NCBI GenBank assembly: GCA_031841125.1
Contig: CM063109.1
Span: 24,647,321 to 24,711,320, forward strand
Direction of reading: 5' to 3'
Source of the DNA: Acanthococcus lagerstroemiae
Taxonomy: Eukaryota; Arthropoda; Insecta; Hemiptera; Eriococcidae
DNA length: 64,000 bases
Shown: one piece after another, positions 20,011-31,582 of the stretch
How positions within the stretch are numbered: the stretch's first letter is position 1
Layout of the letters: each line of letters begins with the position of its first letter
Program-made: the position numbers and the translations under genes
The notes under the pieces: model-generated
Databases searched by the model: none
What the model saw: the letters and a program-made list of their open reading frames with translations, nothing else
Told to the model about the DNA's origin: nothing

Positions 20011-22438
20011 GTGCACATTGGAGTGTCCCTTATTTTACAAGTTTTCACCAATCGATAGAGTGCGAACTGATGAAATTTGTTCCAATTGATTTAAAAACTC
20101 GCCATAAAAAAATTGAGCTCAATCTGATGTCATTAACCCATGGCGCTTTGATCTTGAAGTTATGTGTAATACTGAGGTTCTACAAAAAATCGCGAATATC
20201 ACGGAAGATATCAACTTCAGGACCAAAATACAAAGCATAAAATAATTCTCGTTAAATTTTCTACACAAAAGATTCTATACAACTTTTCTCTATAATGCAT
20301 ATTTACCGAGATAATCACAGAAATGTGTGAAAGTTTCGAGGAACATGGCTTCTGTTATTTTTTCTTTCATAACCGATCTTTACTAGCTAAATCGCAGTTA
20401 TCTAAAAAAATATTCACTTTAGGACCAAAGTGCAAATAACGTTAAATTTTCTACGAAAAGGTTCCATACAACTTTTCTTTAGAAAACATATTTATCGAAA
20501 TAATTGCAAAAATGCGTGGCATCTTCGAAAAACATAGGTTTTTTATTATTTTACGGCTGAATATCTATTAATGTCGGGGAACGCACACTACATAGCGCCC
20601 CAGTTTGCCTCCTCGCCCCCTGGCTACGCCCATGATTGGGTACCTACTACAGAGTATTAGTGTCCATTTTGGAGTGTCAGTGAATTTGGTAAATTCTGTA
20701 TGTAGGGTGTGCCAATTCACAATTTCTTCTTCTGTATTCCAGAGCGGAGTATCCTAACACTTTTCTTTTTATCGTCCTATATTTATAATGATGTGTAGTA
20801 CCGTATGGTAAACCTATTTGGTGTGTTCCTGTTGGTTGCCTGTGGTTGTATAGTGTCTGTCCAATCAGTGAATGTTACGTTATTAATTGGAATAGGTTCT
20901 CGCTTTGGAAGCTGCGAAAACTGACACTTTTCAAGTTCTTATGTTTTCTTACTTGCACGAGCAACGTAACCACTTCCGCACATGTTTTTCTTCATATTAT
21001 CATTCAAGGGGTGAAAATGGACACATACAGGTGTTTGCGATTGTTAAAAGCTTGTATTTGCAAGGGGTAGGACCGTTGGTCTGACCCTAGTGATAAAAAA
21101 ATGTGCGAAAGAGCCTAAAATTGAAACATTACCCAGGTATCTGCGGTGCTCTTCATCCTCTCCAACATTTAGATTACTGCTTGACCAAAATTCCTTTTTT
21201 CTGTCCAAATTAATGTATTTCTTCTTTTACCCTCGTGCACCATTCTCTCGATCTTCATTGTTTCCTTCATGCTCTTCTCGATCCGGTTGTTTTCTTCACC
21301 CCCCCCCCCCGATATCTTCCGAGTCCAGCAGTCCTCTCGCATATTTTTTTTGTGCGGTACGTTTGTCAGTTCTTCGATGTTCGACTATCAAAATACATTC
21401 TCGGTCTGGATTCCGCTCTTTTTTATTTTCAAAACGACCCCGCATATCCATGAGCCATAACTAACTCCAAACTCAATGATTGATGAAAACCAAACTTTGC
21501 GATCTAGGGTTAACAAACGGTTTTTATTGAGTCATGAGCATTCTAAGATTCCGTTGAAGACTTGGTATGGTGGACTTGAGATGATGTATATCAACAACAA
21601 TAGGAAACAGCGATTTGCCGATAGGAAACGACCCTGGATTCTGAAAACACGTGTGACTGTTCCTTAAAGGCACAATGTTATATCTAATGCGCAAATTGTT
21701 GACTATTGTTGATATACAAACATAACCCGAGGTCTAATCTATAGAAGGTACCCAACAAACTGCCGTGAGCGTAGCCAGGTGGAGGGAGGGGGCAAACTGG
21801 AGCGCTTGCCCCAGTAGACAGAGACTGAAGTTATACTGTAGTGTGCATTACCCGACATTAATAGATATTTCAACTTTAACACAATTTAAAAAACCTATGT
21901 TTTTTGGAAATTCCACGCAGTTGTGCGATTATTTTGATAAATATGTTTTCTAAAGAAAAGTTGTATGGGACCTTTTTATAGAAAATTTAACAAGGAACAT
22001 GTTATGTTATTTGCATTTTAGTCCTATGGTGAGTATTTTTTTTAGATAACTGCGATTTAGCTAGTAAGGATCGGTTATGAAAGATAAAATAACGAAGGCC
22101 ACGTTCTTTGAAATTTACACGCATTTCTGCGAGTATCTCGGTAAATATGCATTCTAGAGAAAAGTTGTAAAGGATCTTTTTTATAGAAAATTTAACTAGG
22201 AATATTTTATGTTACATGCATTTTGGTCTTGAAGTTGATATGTTCCGGGATATTCGCGGTTTTTTTGTAAAATCTCAGTATTACACATAACTTTAAGGTC
22301 AAAGCACCATGGGTTAATAACATCAGATTGAGCTCAGTTTTTTTATGTCGAGTTTCTAGGTCCATTAGAACAAATTCCAGTGCACACTCAATCAACTTGC
22401 GAAAACTTGTAAAATAAGGGACACCCTATTGTGCACAT
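20011..22438. mobile_element. Fold-back element with about 620-bp terminal inverted repeats, copy 1
   Basis: The left arm (20011-20632) starts GTGCACATTGGAGTGTCCCTTATTTTACAAGTTTTC. The right arm (21767-22438) is its reverse complement, ending GAAAACTTGTAAAATAAGGGACACCCTATTGTGCAC. Blocks such as GATAACTGCGATTTAGCTAGTAA, GACCAAAATGCA and TTAATGTCGGG recur in inverted order along the arms. The 1.1-kb centre has no transposase I can recognise; it includes a C12 tract and a block at 21480-21770 that recurs in copy 2 (52806-54580). Long arms and coding-poor centre resemble fold-back elements. Target duplications were not identified. Confidence 0.75.
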
Positions 22439-22439
22439 T

Positions 22440-23585
22440 CCTTTTTTATTTTTTATTATTTTATTTATTTATTATTTTTATACAACCTGCCAAGATTAAA
22501 TAAGCATTAACATATAGTTAGCACAAAGAGTTACATTTTACATGGTCTCCTTAACAATCTTTAAAACTTAAGAAAACCCGTTTCAGGACCTTCAAGACAC
22601 TTCCATTATGATGAAGATTCCTTAAGACATTTAAACGTGAGCAGACTTCTTGTTTTACAGTCTGTAAGGCTATGCAATGATCAATGAATTTCTGTTATTT
22701 CTGAAGTGTTTACAGTTTAAATTTCCCTTCTGACTTGAACTATGCAATGTACCGGTAGCTTTTTCTGAAGTTATGATTTTATATAGGTACGTAGCAGTGC
22801 TCTAACTGCGTTTAAAACTCTCTGTATACAACCCCCCCCCCCCGTCGGTATGGTCCTGCTACTCAAAATTCCATAAATCCAGCAGTATATTCAGCGGTCG
22901 AATATGTTGGTTGTTAGTCGATTGTCGAAGAAAATACGAGTACATATTGCCAATTTGCTTGGCAGTGTGAATCAAAATCAACATCGTTCAACACAACCTT
23001 GTTGAAACTCGGTACTACTCCCCTTCCCAAAATTTGAATCAGCACAACACGTACGCAGCAAATGTTGACAGTCGCAATGTGCATGAGGCATTAGAGTCAG
23101 TCAGATGTAGGTAGTGAACATGAATACAAAGCGTTTGTTTACACAGACAAAACAAAACAGATTTTCTGTCTCATTCTTATTAAAATTACAGCAGTGTTTC
23201 ATTAATCATATGGGCAGTGTTGCCACTGCTTTACAAATACTCGCTTATGAAAAATGTGCCTCCTTACAAAAATAAAGAAATTAATAAGTAGAATACAAAA
23301 TAGGAGTACGACATGAAAATAGATACCCTAAAAAATAAAAATCAGACTAGTAATATGTACACAATAACATTAATTAATTCTGATAAAAGCCAGTAAAACG
23401 AACCTAACATTTTCTCGGTGGGTTGAGTTTTGCTGAATTGGTTTTGAGTGAAGGTTCGCTGGACTGGAGCATGTATTTAGGTTTGATCCGATTGATTGAA
23501 ATCCTGCTCTTTCCTCCATCCCGTTCTGCTGTGACTGTTTTATCATCCCTTTGTGCGATGAGATATGGACAGACATATGATGGCT
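22440..23585. other. Unassigned interval with T-rich tail and C13 tract
   Basis: TTATTTTATTTATTTATTATTTTTATACAACCTGCC at 22445-22490 looks like the 3' tail of a minus-strand LINE, but no coding part follows. A C13 run lies near 22831, and CAGTGTTGCCACTGC near 23216 resembles a lone hAT-like end. No gene is seen. Confidence 0.35.
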
Positions 23586-23589
23586 GTAA

Positions 23590-25660
23590 AGATCATTTAA
23601 GAGTGTCGACTCGACATAGGTATGCGTGCAGATCTTTAGTTACACGGGTACATAGCCCGGTGTTGTTCCATATCATCTGGCGTAGTCATATTTCCTTCAA
23701 CCGGGGCTGGTGTAAAGCTTGTTTAGGAGTGTCGTTGACTCGACATAGGCATACATACAAACCTTTAGTGACACGGGTACATAGTCCGGTGTTGTTCCAT
23801 ATCATCTGGCGTAATCCTATTTCTTTCAACCAAGGCTGGTGTAAAGGTTGTTTGGGCATGTCGACTCGACGTAGGCATGCGTGGAGTTCTTTAGTTACCC
23901 GGGTACATTGCCCAGTATTGTTCCATATCATCTGGCTTTGTCATATTTCCTTCAACCAGGGCTGGTGTAAACAGTGATGGAAAATATAACGTAACCAAAA
24001 CGAAATAACGAAAAAATAACGGTATTTTTATATGCTGGAAAATATTACATAACAGAACGATATTCTCTAAAGAAACGAAACATGAAATTAAAACGTAACT
24101 AAATTGACTTCAAATAACGTAATAAATTTGAACTTTGAAACAGAACTGAAGAAACAACGAAAACAAAAATTTTTCCATTATTTATTTTTTTGTTTATTTT
24201 TTGAATAGAGAACAAGAAAACGGACCTTAATCTTATTGAGTTTAAACAGTTATGTCTGGTTAGACTGGTGATAACTGATAACTGAACCAAGCTCCAGAAG
24301 TAGTCCAGATTCTGACTAATTGTTTTCTATGATTTTGTTCCAAGCATGCCATGGCAGCCTATGTACTCCTATTTTTGTATAGGTAGGTAGATAGATATAC
24401 CTACTTTCAGTTTCAGCTTTTATGCCAGGAAGGAATTTGCTGTAGGTAAACTGTAGAGCAGAATTTGAAAAACGTAACAGAAAACGGAAAAATAACGTTT
24501 TTTAAACATTTATAATGGAATAACGAAACAAAATAAAATGATTAAAATTTTATGACCCAGGAACGAAAAAATAGCATAACCTAAACTCCTAGAAATAACA
24601 ATAGCGAAATAAAAACCAAAAATATTTGTATCTAAATACCGTTATAAAAACATAATGAAATTTCATTTCGTTTTCCATCACTGGATGTAAAGCTTGTTTA
24701 GGAGTGTCCTTGACTCGACATAGGCATACATACAGATCTCAGTGACACGGCTAAATAGCCCGGTGTTGTTCCATATCATTTGGCGTGGTCGTATTTCCTT
24801 CAACCAGGGCTGGTCCAAAGCTTGTTTGGGCGTGTCAACTCGACATAGGCATGCGTGCAGATCTTTAGTTACACGGGTAAATAGCCCGGTGTTGTCCCAT
24901 ATCATCTGGCGTAGTCATATTTCCTTCAACCAAGGCTGGTGTGAAGGTTGTTTGGGCATGTCGACTCGACGTAGGCATGCGTACAGTTCTTTAGTTACAC
25001 GGGTACATAGTCCAGTATTGTTCCATATCATCTAGCTTAGTCATATTTCCTTCAACCGGGGCTGGTGTAATGGTGTAAAGCTTGTTTAGGAGTATCCCTG
25101 ACTCGTCATAGGCATACATACTGATCTTCAGTAACACGGCTACATAGCCCGGTGTTGTTCCATATCATCTGGCATAGTCGTATTTCCTTCAACCAGGGCT
25201 GGTGTAAAGCTTGTTTGGGCATGTCAGCTCGACATAGGCATGCGTACAGATCTTTAGTGACACTGGTACGTAACCCAGTGTGGTTCCATATCATCTGGTG
25301 TAGTCATATTTCCTTCACCCAGGGCTGTTGTAAAGCTTGTATAGAAGTGTTGTTGACTTAATGTAGGCATGCATACAGATCTTTAATGACACGGATACAT
25401 AACCCGGTGTTATTCCATATTATCATCTGGTGTAGTCATATTTCCTTCGATCAGGTGTAGTGTAAAGCTTGTTTGGGAGTGTCGATTCGACATAGACATG
25501 CGCACAGTTCTTCAGCAACACGGGTGCATAGACTAGTATTATTCTGTGTCATTTGGTATAGTCTTATTTCCTTCAACCTGGGCTGGTGTAAAGCTCGTTT
25601 TTGAGGAGTGTCACCTCAAACGTAGACATGCGTACAATTCTTCAATGACGCAATAGTGAG
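23590..25660. repeat. 126/129-bp tandem array with frame-preserving period
   Basis: Ten tandem units share ACGGGTACATAGCCCGGTGTTGTTCCATATCATCTGG...TTTCCTTCAACCAGGGCTGGTGTAAAGCTTGTTT...GACTCGACATAGGCATGCG. Measured from one anchor, successive periods are 129, 126, (MITE), 126, 126, 137, 126, 129 and 129 bp. All but one are multiples of three, and length differences come from whole codons. The exception contains a short TGGTGTAA duplication. Long frames are open on both strands: plus (SPVLFHIIW per unit) and minus (PKQALHQPWLKEI per unit). The protein family, if any, is not recognised. Confidence 0.85.
23972..24683. mobile_element. hAT-type MITE inside the tandem array
   Basis: The element begins CAGTGATGGAAAA (23972) and ends TTTTCCATCACTG (24683), a perfect 13-bp inverted repeat. 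It is flanked by GGTGTAAA (23964-23971) and GATGTAAA (24684-24691), an 8-bp duplication with one mismatch. The flanks rejoin to a normal array unit when the element is removed. The 712-bp interior is AT-rich with many ATAACG/AACGAAA motifs and no transposase, similar in style to the MITE at 14132-14826. Confidence 0.85.
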
Positions 25661-25904
25661 ATCTTCGTGATTCAAAGTAGTAATAACTTCGAAAATCGAA
25701 TTATGTATTTGTTTCGGGGGTTATATTCCCCGGCGACCTAATGTTATGAGCTTTATCATCTGAAAATTCTCCATAAAGAATGATAAGACTTAGCTGACAT
25801 TTTTATACTAGGAACCATAATTCTTGAATTCTAATGCTTCTTGTGAACAGATCTTGAGTTGATGCAAGAAGTCTGTAGTCCCTTTTTCATACCTAGTATT
25901 CGCT

Positions 25905-26000
25905 AATAGACAGATGTTGTTCCGTGTCATCTGGTGTGGTCGTATTTCCTTTGACCAGGGCTGGTGTAAAGCTTGTTTAGGTGCATCAACTCGAATGTAA
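25905..26000. repeat. Detached unit of the 126-bp array
   Basis: CAGATGTTGTTCCGTGTCATCTGGTGTGGTCGTATTTCCTTTGACCAGGGCTGGTGTAAAGCTTGTTTAG is one more array unit. It is separated from the main block by about 250 bp of unrelated sequence (25660-25900). On the minus strand one frame stays open through it (VDAPKQALHQPWSKEIRPHQ) into the non-repeat DNA on its far side. Confidence 0.7.
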
Positions 26001-26003
26001 AAA

Positions 26004-26198
26004 TCAATTAGAGCCGGCCAACACAGTTTCCTTGAACTGCTGCGTTTCTGAAGATGTATTGCCTGCGGTTGTGGCGTGCACTTCTGTAGGGGTTGTATTC
26101 ACGGCTGAGATTGCCGTTGAATCACCAAATATTTTGCCATGCTCTTTATCAGAGACTTCTGATACCTGATGAAGGTTATTTTCAATGTCGTATATCAT
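26004..26198 (-). CDS. Possible coding remnant next to the tandem array
   Basis: A 64-codon minus frame (ENNLHQVSEVSDKEHGK then STAISAVNTTPTEVHATT) lies just upstream, in minus orientation, of the detached array unit. With a frame change it could lead into the repeat frame PKQALHQPW. Composition (Ser/Thr/Glu-rich) is unlike the surrounding chance frames, but no domain is recognised and no splice sites were confirmed. It may be the start of a decayed gene whose C-terminal part became the array. Confidence 0.25.
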   Translation of the reverse strand: MIYDIENNLHQVSEVSDKEHGKIFGDSTAISAVNTTPTEVHATTAGNTSSETQQFKETVLAGSN

Positions 26199-26199
26199 T

Positions 26200-27815
26200 T
26201 CATGGAAAGAGGCTGTCTTATTTCGTCAAATTTCGCAAAGTTTGAAATATTAGAAACTTTTCCTCTCGATCTTTTGCGGGTAAAGTGTCCTGCGAGTGGA
26301 CGAGATGACTTGAAAATGTGACCATACTTTAAGCGTATATGCGTTTAATGATGTTGAGTACAGGCCCGGCGTTGTTTAAACGTTGTGGGTCCGCCTGTAC
26401 GTGCTTTTTATACGATTTGCTTCTTACATCTAAACTTTTGGATTACTAATAAAGAGAAAGCATTAACATGCAATAAAATTTTCTCCAGATTTAAGAATTA
26501 TCTATTATGCTCGTCAAAAGACAGAATTAATTAAAGAGCGATAAATATGGCAGCGGTCGAATATAACCGGACAAGTTAGTCCTTTCCTGTTCTGTGTAAA
26601 CGTCGGCGTTCGCTTGCGGTTGTAAATTTTTAATTCCGATCGAGTATGATGCCGTTATCGCGTGGCTAGCTTCGAAATTAATTCGATTTCTGCGACTGAA
26701 TTCGAAAACACGTTTGTACACGCCTTTTCGGCATTTATATTCACTCCGTGTTCGACCGGTACGAAATCACAAATATCTTTTACATTTCCTCGTCGCGGTG
26801 CGGACGACTTGCGGGCAAAAAGCGCAAAGCGAAGCGAGCGCGTCTTAGAGCCCGCCCGTGCTATTCCGTGCTCGGAGATAATTTAGCCCGTGGGATTGTA
26901 TAAATGAAAAGAAAGACCGAGCAGCAGTCTGCGGTGCGCCGAGGATTACTACCGGAATAATTTACGGAATGGTTGATAGAGAAGAGTGTTGGCTGCTCAC
27001 GCAAAGTTTTTGGTGCCTTCCGGCCAGGCATCATCCGACGCTACATTCTGCCAGCGCGGCGTTCTATTCTGAAAAATGGTCCTCTAAGAATCCCTAGCTT
27101 TGATGGGATTGTCCTCCAAGAATTCAAATATGGACCGTTTTTATCAGCAATGGGAGTCTGGGAATTCCAAGTTAGTCCGGGCAAGGGTATTGACTTCGGC
27201 GATGAACTGCGAAGAGCCTAATTCCTAGTGCATCGCGTCGCCGAGCAGTTCGGCTTATGGTCACCCTGGACTCAAAACCAAGGTGACAACTGATGGTAGT
27301 GATGAGAAAATTCTAAATAGCATTTTCTGGCGTGAAAACGTTCACGTGGAGTGTGACAAATTTCTTATCATTAATGTCTTTCCTTTCAACCTACCCCCTC
27401 CCTCTTCCCCACAATATACGGATGCTGTTGAGCAAAAACTGCTCAAGCGACAAAATCTGTTTTTTGAGAAAACGTAACATTAAAAGCCAATGAATATTCC
27501 TGGTTTACGGACATGGCGTTTACTGATAGGTGTTTTTCAACGTGGATACACAATTTTGTATCGGGGGTCCAATTAAAAAAAATACTACTTTTTACACATA
27601 CTAATAACTCATTTTGTCAACAAATGTCGCTTGAGCGGTATTTGCCTAACATTGTCCATAATATGTACACGAAAATGTATCCTGAACGGTCTAGTAAATA
27701 GTAGAGACCAAATTTAATTTAGTGGATTGTCTAGTATATGTAAATATTAGCGGACATCCTTGTCGATTTTTTGTACACAAGCGGAGGACAATGGCCTCCA
27801 GACTTGCTTGGGTGA
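26200..27815. other. CpG-rich and unassigned interval
   Basis: From about 26500 to 26990 CG dinucleotides are frequent (GCGTGGCTAGCTTCG, CGTCGCGGTGCGGACGACTTGCGG) and no repeat family is seen. A plus frame of 82 codons (26973-27221) is open but unrecognised. The rest (27240-27815) is AT-rich with nothing to report. Confidence 0.35.
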
Positions 27816-27821
27816 CTCCGT

Positions 27822-28361
27822 GTGTTGGCGGAATATATTTCACAAACTTACGCTAATATTACATTGTGTTTAATGGGGTTCCCTGCTAGGTCGGCTCATA
27901 CCCATGGAACACTTTACAAACGTCGTACCAACATGCATTCTCAACGACGACTACTATTGCATTCGCGACGACGATGGCACTCGCCGATGACGAGGGGTGA
28001 GGCTGCCACCCGTTCGGGCCCTGCCTTACTAGGAGGATGTAGACCCTGTCTACACACGACGGAATTTGCAACCTCGCCCACTCGTGATCGGCGACTTTCT
28101 TTTTCTTCTGCCGCACTCCTAGTGGCCACGGTGTTGACAGGCGACCTCTTCTGGCCTCTTTGGAAGCTGCTCTCACCTTTTTCTGGGTTCTTTTCATCAT
28201 CGATGCAACCGCTGGGGGCAGCCTCTTCTGACTATTTTGGTAGTCGTCCCCACCCTCTTCCGGGGTTTTTGGCTTCCATCTGGTCCTACGCACCCGCGTC
28301 TCCAATCGTCGACCCTGAACCTACTCCTAACCAGATATTTCACCAATCTTTCGAAGATTAG
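27822..28361 (+). other. Unrecognised open stretch on both strands
   Basis: A 179-codon plus frame and a 139-codon minus frame (28305-27886) overlap here, in a locally GC-rich stretch that by itself favours long open frames. The minus frame reads RWKPKTPEEGG and RTQKKVRAASKEARRG, basic text that would fit a LINE ORF1 or a nucleic-acid-binding protein. The plus frame is Ser/Pro-rich. Neither has a domain I can name. I cannot decide which, if either, is real. Confidence 0.2.
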
Positions 28362-28533
28362 TAGGTCTAAGGGAGGTGTCAATCGCCTTGATCACGGCCG
28401 CCCCTTTTGTGCTGACACTGAGGTACATTCGGCTACATAGGATATCACTTCTTCGTTTGATCTTGTTCAGTTCTGTTCTATGATGCTGCTCGTGTACCCA
28501 GTGGTGGTACAACGAGTCGCAGTAGTAGGGGAG

Positions 28534-28847
28534 AGTAGTCTAAATTGGACCGTTTTCACTTTAAACCGTTCTCGGCTGCATTTGACTAGAATTCAAATCT
28601 GAATATGTCATCATTATGAGTCATTATTTGGCTACATTTCATCAAAATTTGGAGGCCAGATGGAGAATTAGGTGAGCGGGGAGATGAGTTTGAAGACCAA
28701 AATCTGTAAGTGGTCTAATTTAGGAAACCTATGCCTAAGCTGGACCATGGTCTCTTGAGTTGGACCACCTTGTTTCTTAATTTGTACGTCGAAGTCCTAC
28801 ACGAACGGAAGTCTCCAAAGTTAAACCAGTCCAATTTAAGAACTACT
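28534..28847. mobile_element. Possible MITE with AGTAGT(TCT)TAAATTGGAC ends
   Basis: The left end AGTAGTCTAAATTGGACC and the reverse complement of the right end AGTAGTTCTTAAATTGGACTGG match apart from a small indel. Inside, further TGGACCA and GGTCTAATTT motifs occur in both orientations. There is no transposase and no clear target duplication. Confidence 0.4.
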
Positions 28848-29029
28848 TCATTTCTACATAAGTCTTATCTCAAATGCAAATCCGTCTCGTCAAGTGACTT
28901 TTACAGTTAGCGGTAAACGATGAAAAATGTACACACAAGGGGGCGCGCGAATGCTCCTTGATAACGCACTAACGAATACACACAGCGCGGGATACTCCCT
29001 ATTGATGATTGGGACTAGGGAACAAGTGA

Positions 29030-29275
29030 AGAGGAATTCGGGGGACTGGCTTCCAACCGACACACCGAGGGAAAAGTTGAGGGGCTGGGTAACAGCCCGC
29101 GCACCAAGGAAGTAGAATGGGGGCTGGTTTCCAGCCCACATACCTCAGGAAGGAGATCGGGGGACTGGTTTTCAGCCCGCACACCACAGAAAAGATATCG
29201 GGAGGACTGGTTTCTAGCCCGCACACCACTGGGAGGTGATCGGGGGAGGAGCTGGCTTCCAGCTCACACGCCGAA
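29030..29275. repeat. 39-45 bp minisatellite of GGGCTGGTTTCCAGCCC hairpins
   Basis: Six units start with CTGG at 29046, 29085, 29124, 29165, 29207 and 29252. Each contains a version of GGG(A)CTGGTTTCCAGCCC(G/A)CACACC followed by a purine-rich spacer such as GGAAGGAGATCGGGG. The third unit holds a perfect 7-bp stem with a 3-base loop (GGGCTGG TTT CCAGCCC). The array is GC-rich relative to its surroundings. Confidence 0.75.
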
Positions 29276-29279
29276 GTAG

Positions 29280-31575
29280 CAAACAGGACAGCGAATCAAA
29301 GCAAGAAAGGCGGTAAAGCAGGAATAGCTTGTCGCAATAAGCTTGCCGGAGATGGCTCGACTACCCCTCATTTCTCCGGGTAGTTAAGTATACAGTAGCA
29401 ACCGACTTTGTCCGCGAGTAGCAAAAACCACCCTCGTGACACGAAATCACTTTCGCAGCACGAAACTGTTCTCGCAATAGCCGAAACATGAGACCCGGTT
29501 TCGTGACGCGGCGCTCGACTCCATTTCTAGCGGTGGTGGAATCTTGAAGTATTAACTTGCCCGAGTAGACAGAGTACGCGCGTACATAACAAAATAAAAT
29601 TCATTAAGTTATGGTCGTCATATGGACTCAGATACGTTACATCTCATGTCACCCACGCCGAATTATCATTATTAGAATTTAGAATAGGTACAGTCTCAGT
29701 TATCACTGTTTGATTTACAACTGGCGCAGACTGGGAAGGGTAACTGCCCCTCTCAGAGCAAAATATTTTTACTGAAAATACTCCAAGAAGGTACTAATAT
29801 CTAGGTACTTACGAATACGTTGCTAGTTTCGCGATTTAGGTAGTGATTATGATACCATGAAAGAAATCGACACTCACCTGAAACAAATAAAACACGGTAC
29901 GTTAGAACATTGAAAGTGCGCTTCGAATACCCATTGGAATATAAGAGGAGTCTGGCCCAGATACGGCGGAAAATAGTTTACAAGAAATATGAAAGTTGGG
30001 AGAAGAACTGTGAAAGAGTCATTACCATGGATATCCTCATCACAAGGGTAGCTTTCGAAAGCAGTTCATAGATTGTGTTATCTATTCTCTCATCTCTTTC
30101 AGTGCCTCCATTATACTTCTGGTAGTTAGTTCAGCACTCTTAGTTATGTCGATTAGCTCATCTTGATTAATGCCGCTTCGAAAGGCATGCGTGCAATATT
30201 GCAGAGTTACTCCTTTCCCTCATTTAAATATGCCTGCATTCATTATTATTCTACTCATAACGTGAAGCCTACTTCCGTCGCTTTCTTCAAAAAGAGAAGT
30301 AAGTCTCCATCTCCAACTTACGAAGTCCAGTCGTTCAAAGGGAGAATGGAGTACCATTGTGCGGGGAAGGGGTTGAAGCTAGAGCACTGCCTACTTCTAT
30401 GTCTGTCTTCCCAAGTCTGTTCAGAGGCGAAACTAGAGTGACAGTGATGGGTAAGAGGGGGTCTGGAGAAGGGGGGGGGATGAAACTCTAGAACTGCTTC
30501 ATTTCGTGTTGTAATGTATAAACCAGCTTATTGTATCTCAGCTGAAAACGTAACTGTCGAAAGCCTCCTTGTGATTTGTTTTGGGTTATAAATATTCGGA
30601 TGTACCATTCATATATCATACTTTACCTCTGGTTCTATACAATACCTATTAATCAAATAAATTGCAGAAGCTCCGAATTTGACTATACGCCGTGAGCAAT
30701 GGTCTGCGGACTATCTACGGCTGCCTTTCTTTGGACTGCAAAATCAAATCTGTGTGAACGTCTCCGGGGTCCACTGATGATAAGAGCAAAGGCCAGTCCG
30801 AGGTAATCTCGTAAAAAACGAGCGAGGAAGCGTTTTTGTTTTGATTTTTGTTTCGATGCAGTCGTATAATGAGCAGCGGTGCGGTGGCATGGCGCGGTGA
30901 TTAATTTAATAAATCAAAAATATCAAAGTATCTCGACAGCAGTGTTCCGTGAAATCCGACAGCCAGTATAAATAACGTAATAAGAATACGTACGCACGCG
31001 AATCGTACCTGATACAGTCTTACAGAAAGGCGATAAATTATTGCGTATAGCTAAGTAAATACCCTCCGGGGAATGAAGTGGAAGGGTTTCACGAGCCTTG
31101 TTAAGGATTTCCATTTTTTACCTCTAACTGAAATTCTAATTACCTCGGCGTTTCATTCGCCGAGCTATTCGCTATGTGTAATGCGTTTTTGTTTTCCGAG
31201 CCGGGGTTCCGATATAGTTACATCTTTTTCGCCTAGAGCTCCCAATGTAGGACTATGGAAGTTCCTTGGGATGAACTGTATCTTTTGAATCTTACTCGAG
31301 TAGAACAGGAAGGTCTGTACACATTTTAGGTATCCGGAATGGTTGACTGTAAAGTGGCGTAAGTTGGCATTTTTGAAGTAGGAAAAGATAAGATTTGCAT
31401 CTCTAGTATGGTCTCTTTTCTAATTTCACTCTCAACCCGAGTCCTAGAATTCGCCCTTTCGAGCATTACCTCAGAGACGTCGGGGAGGCTGTTAGGACTG
31501 CCTTAGCCATCTTTTCATCCTGCCGGAAAACCGGGCTAGGTCGAAATGTAGCGAGTTTCTACATGGGCTCGAACT
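29280..31575. other. Unassigned interval with CpG-rich part
   Basis: No gene is recognised. A stretch at about 30700-31250 is CpG-rich (CGGTGCGGTGGCATGGCGCGG, CCTCGGCGTTTCATTCGCCGAGC). A plus frame at 30163-30441 (92 codons) and a minus frame at 30923-31114 have no known motif. A G9 tract occurs near 30471. Confidence 0.35.
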
Positions 31576-31582
31576 CGGGACC

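Noticed and set aside
23215..23235. CAGTGTTGCCACTGC as the end of another MITE
   Set aside because: No TGGCAACACTG partner lies within a plausible distance. It is itself a short palindrome.
23590..25660. CRISPR-like repeat array
   Set aside because: Units are 126-129 bp, repeats are long and diverged with no unique spacers, and the context is eukaryotic.
27822..28361. 179-codon open frame as a host gene
   Set aside because: An overlapping 139-codon frame is open on the other strand, the region is locally GC-rich, and neither frame shows a domain or splice context. Kept only as an unrecognised stretch.
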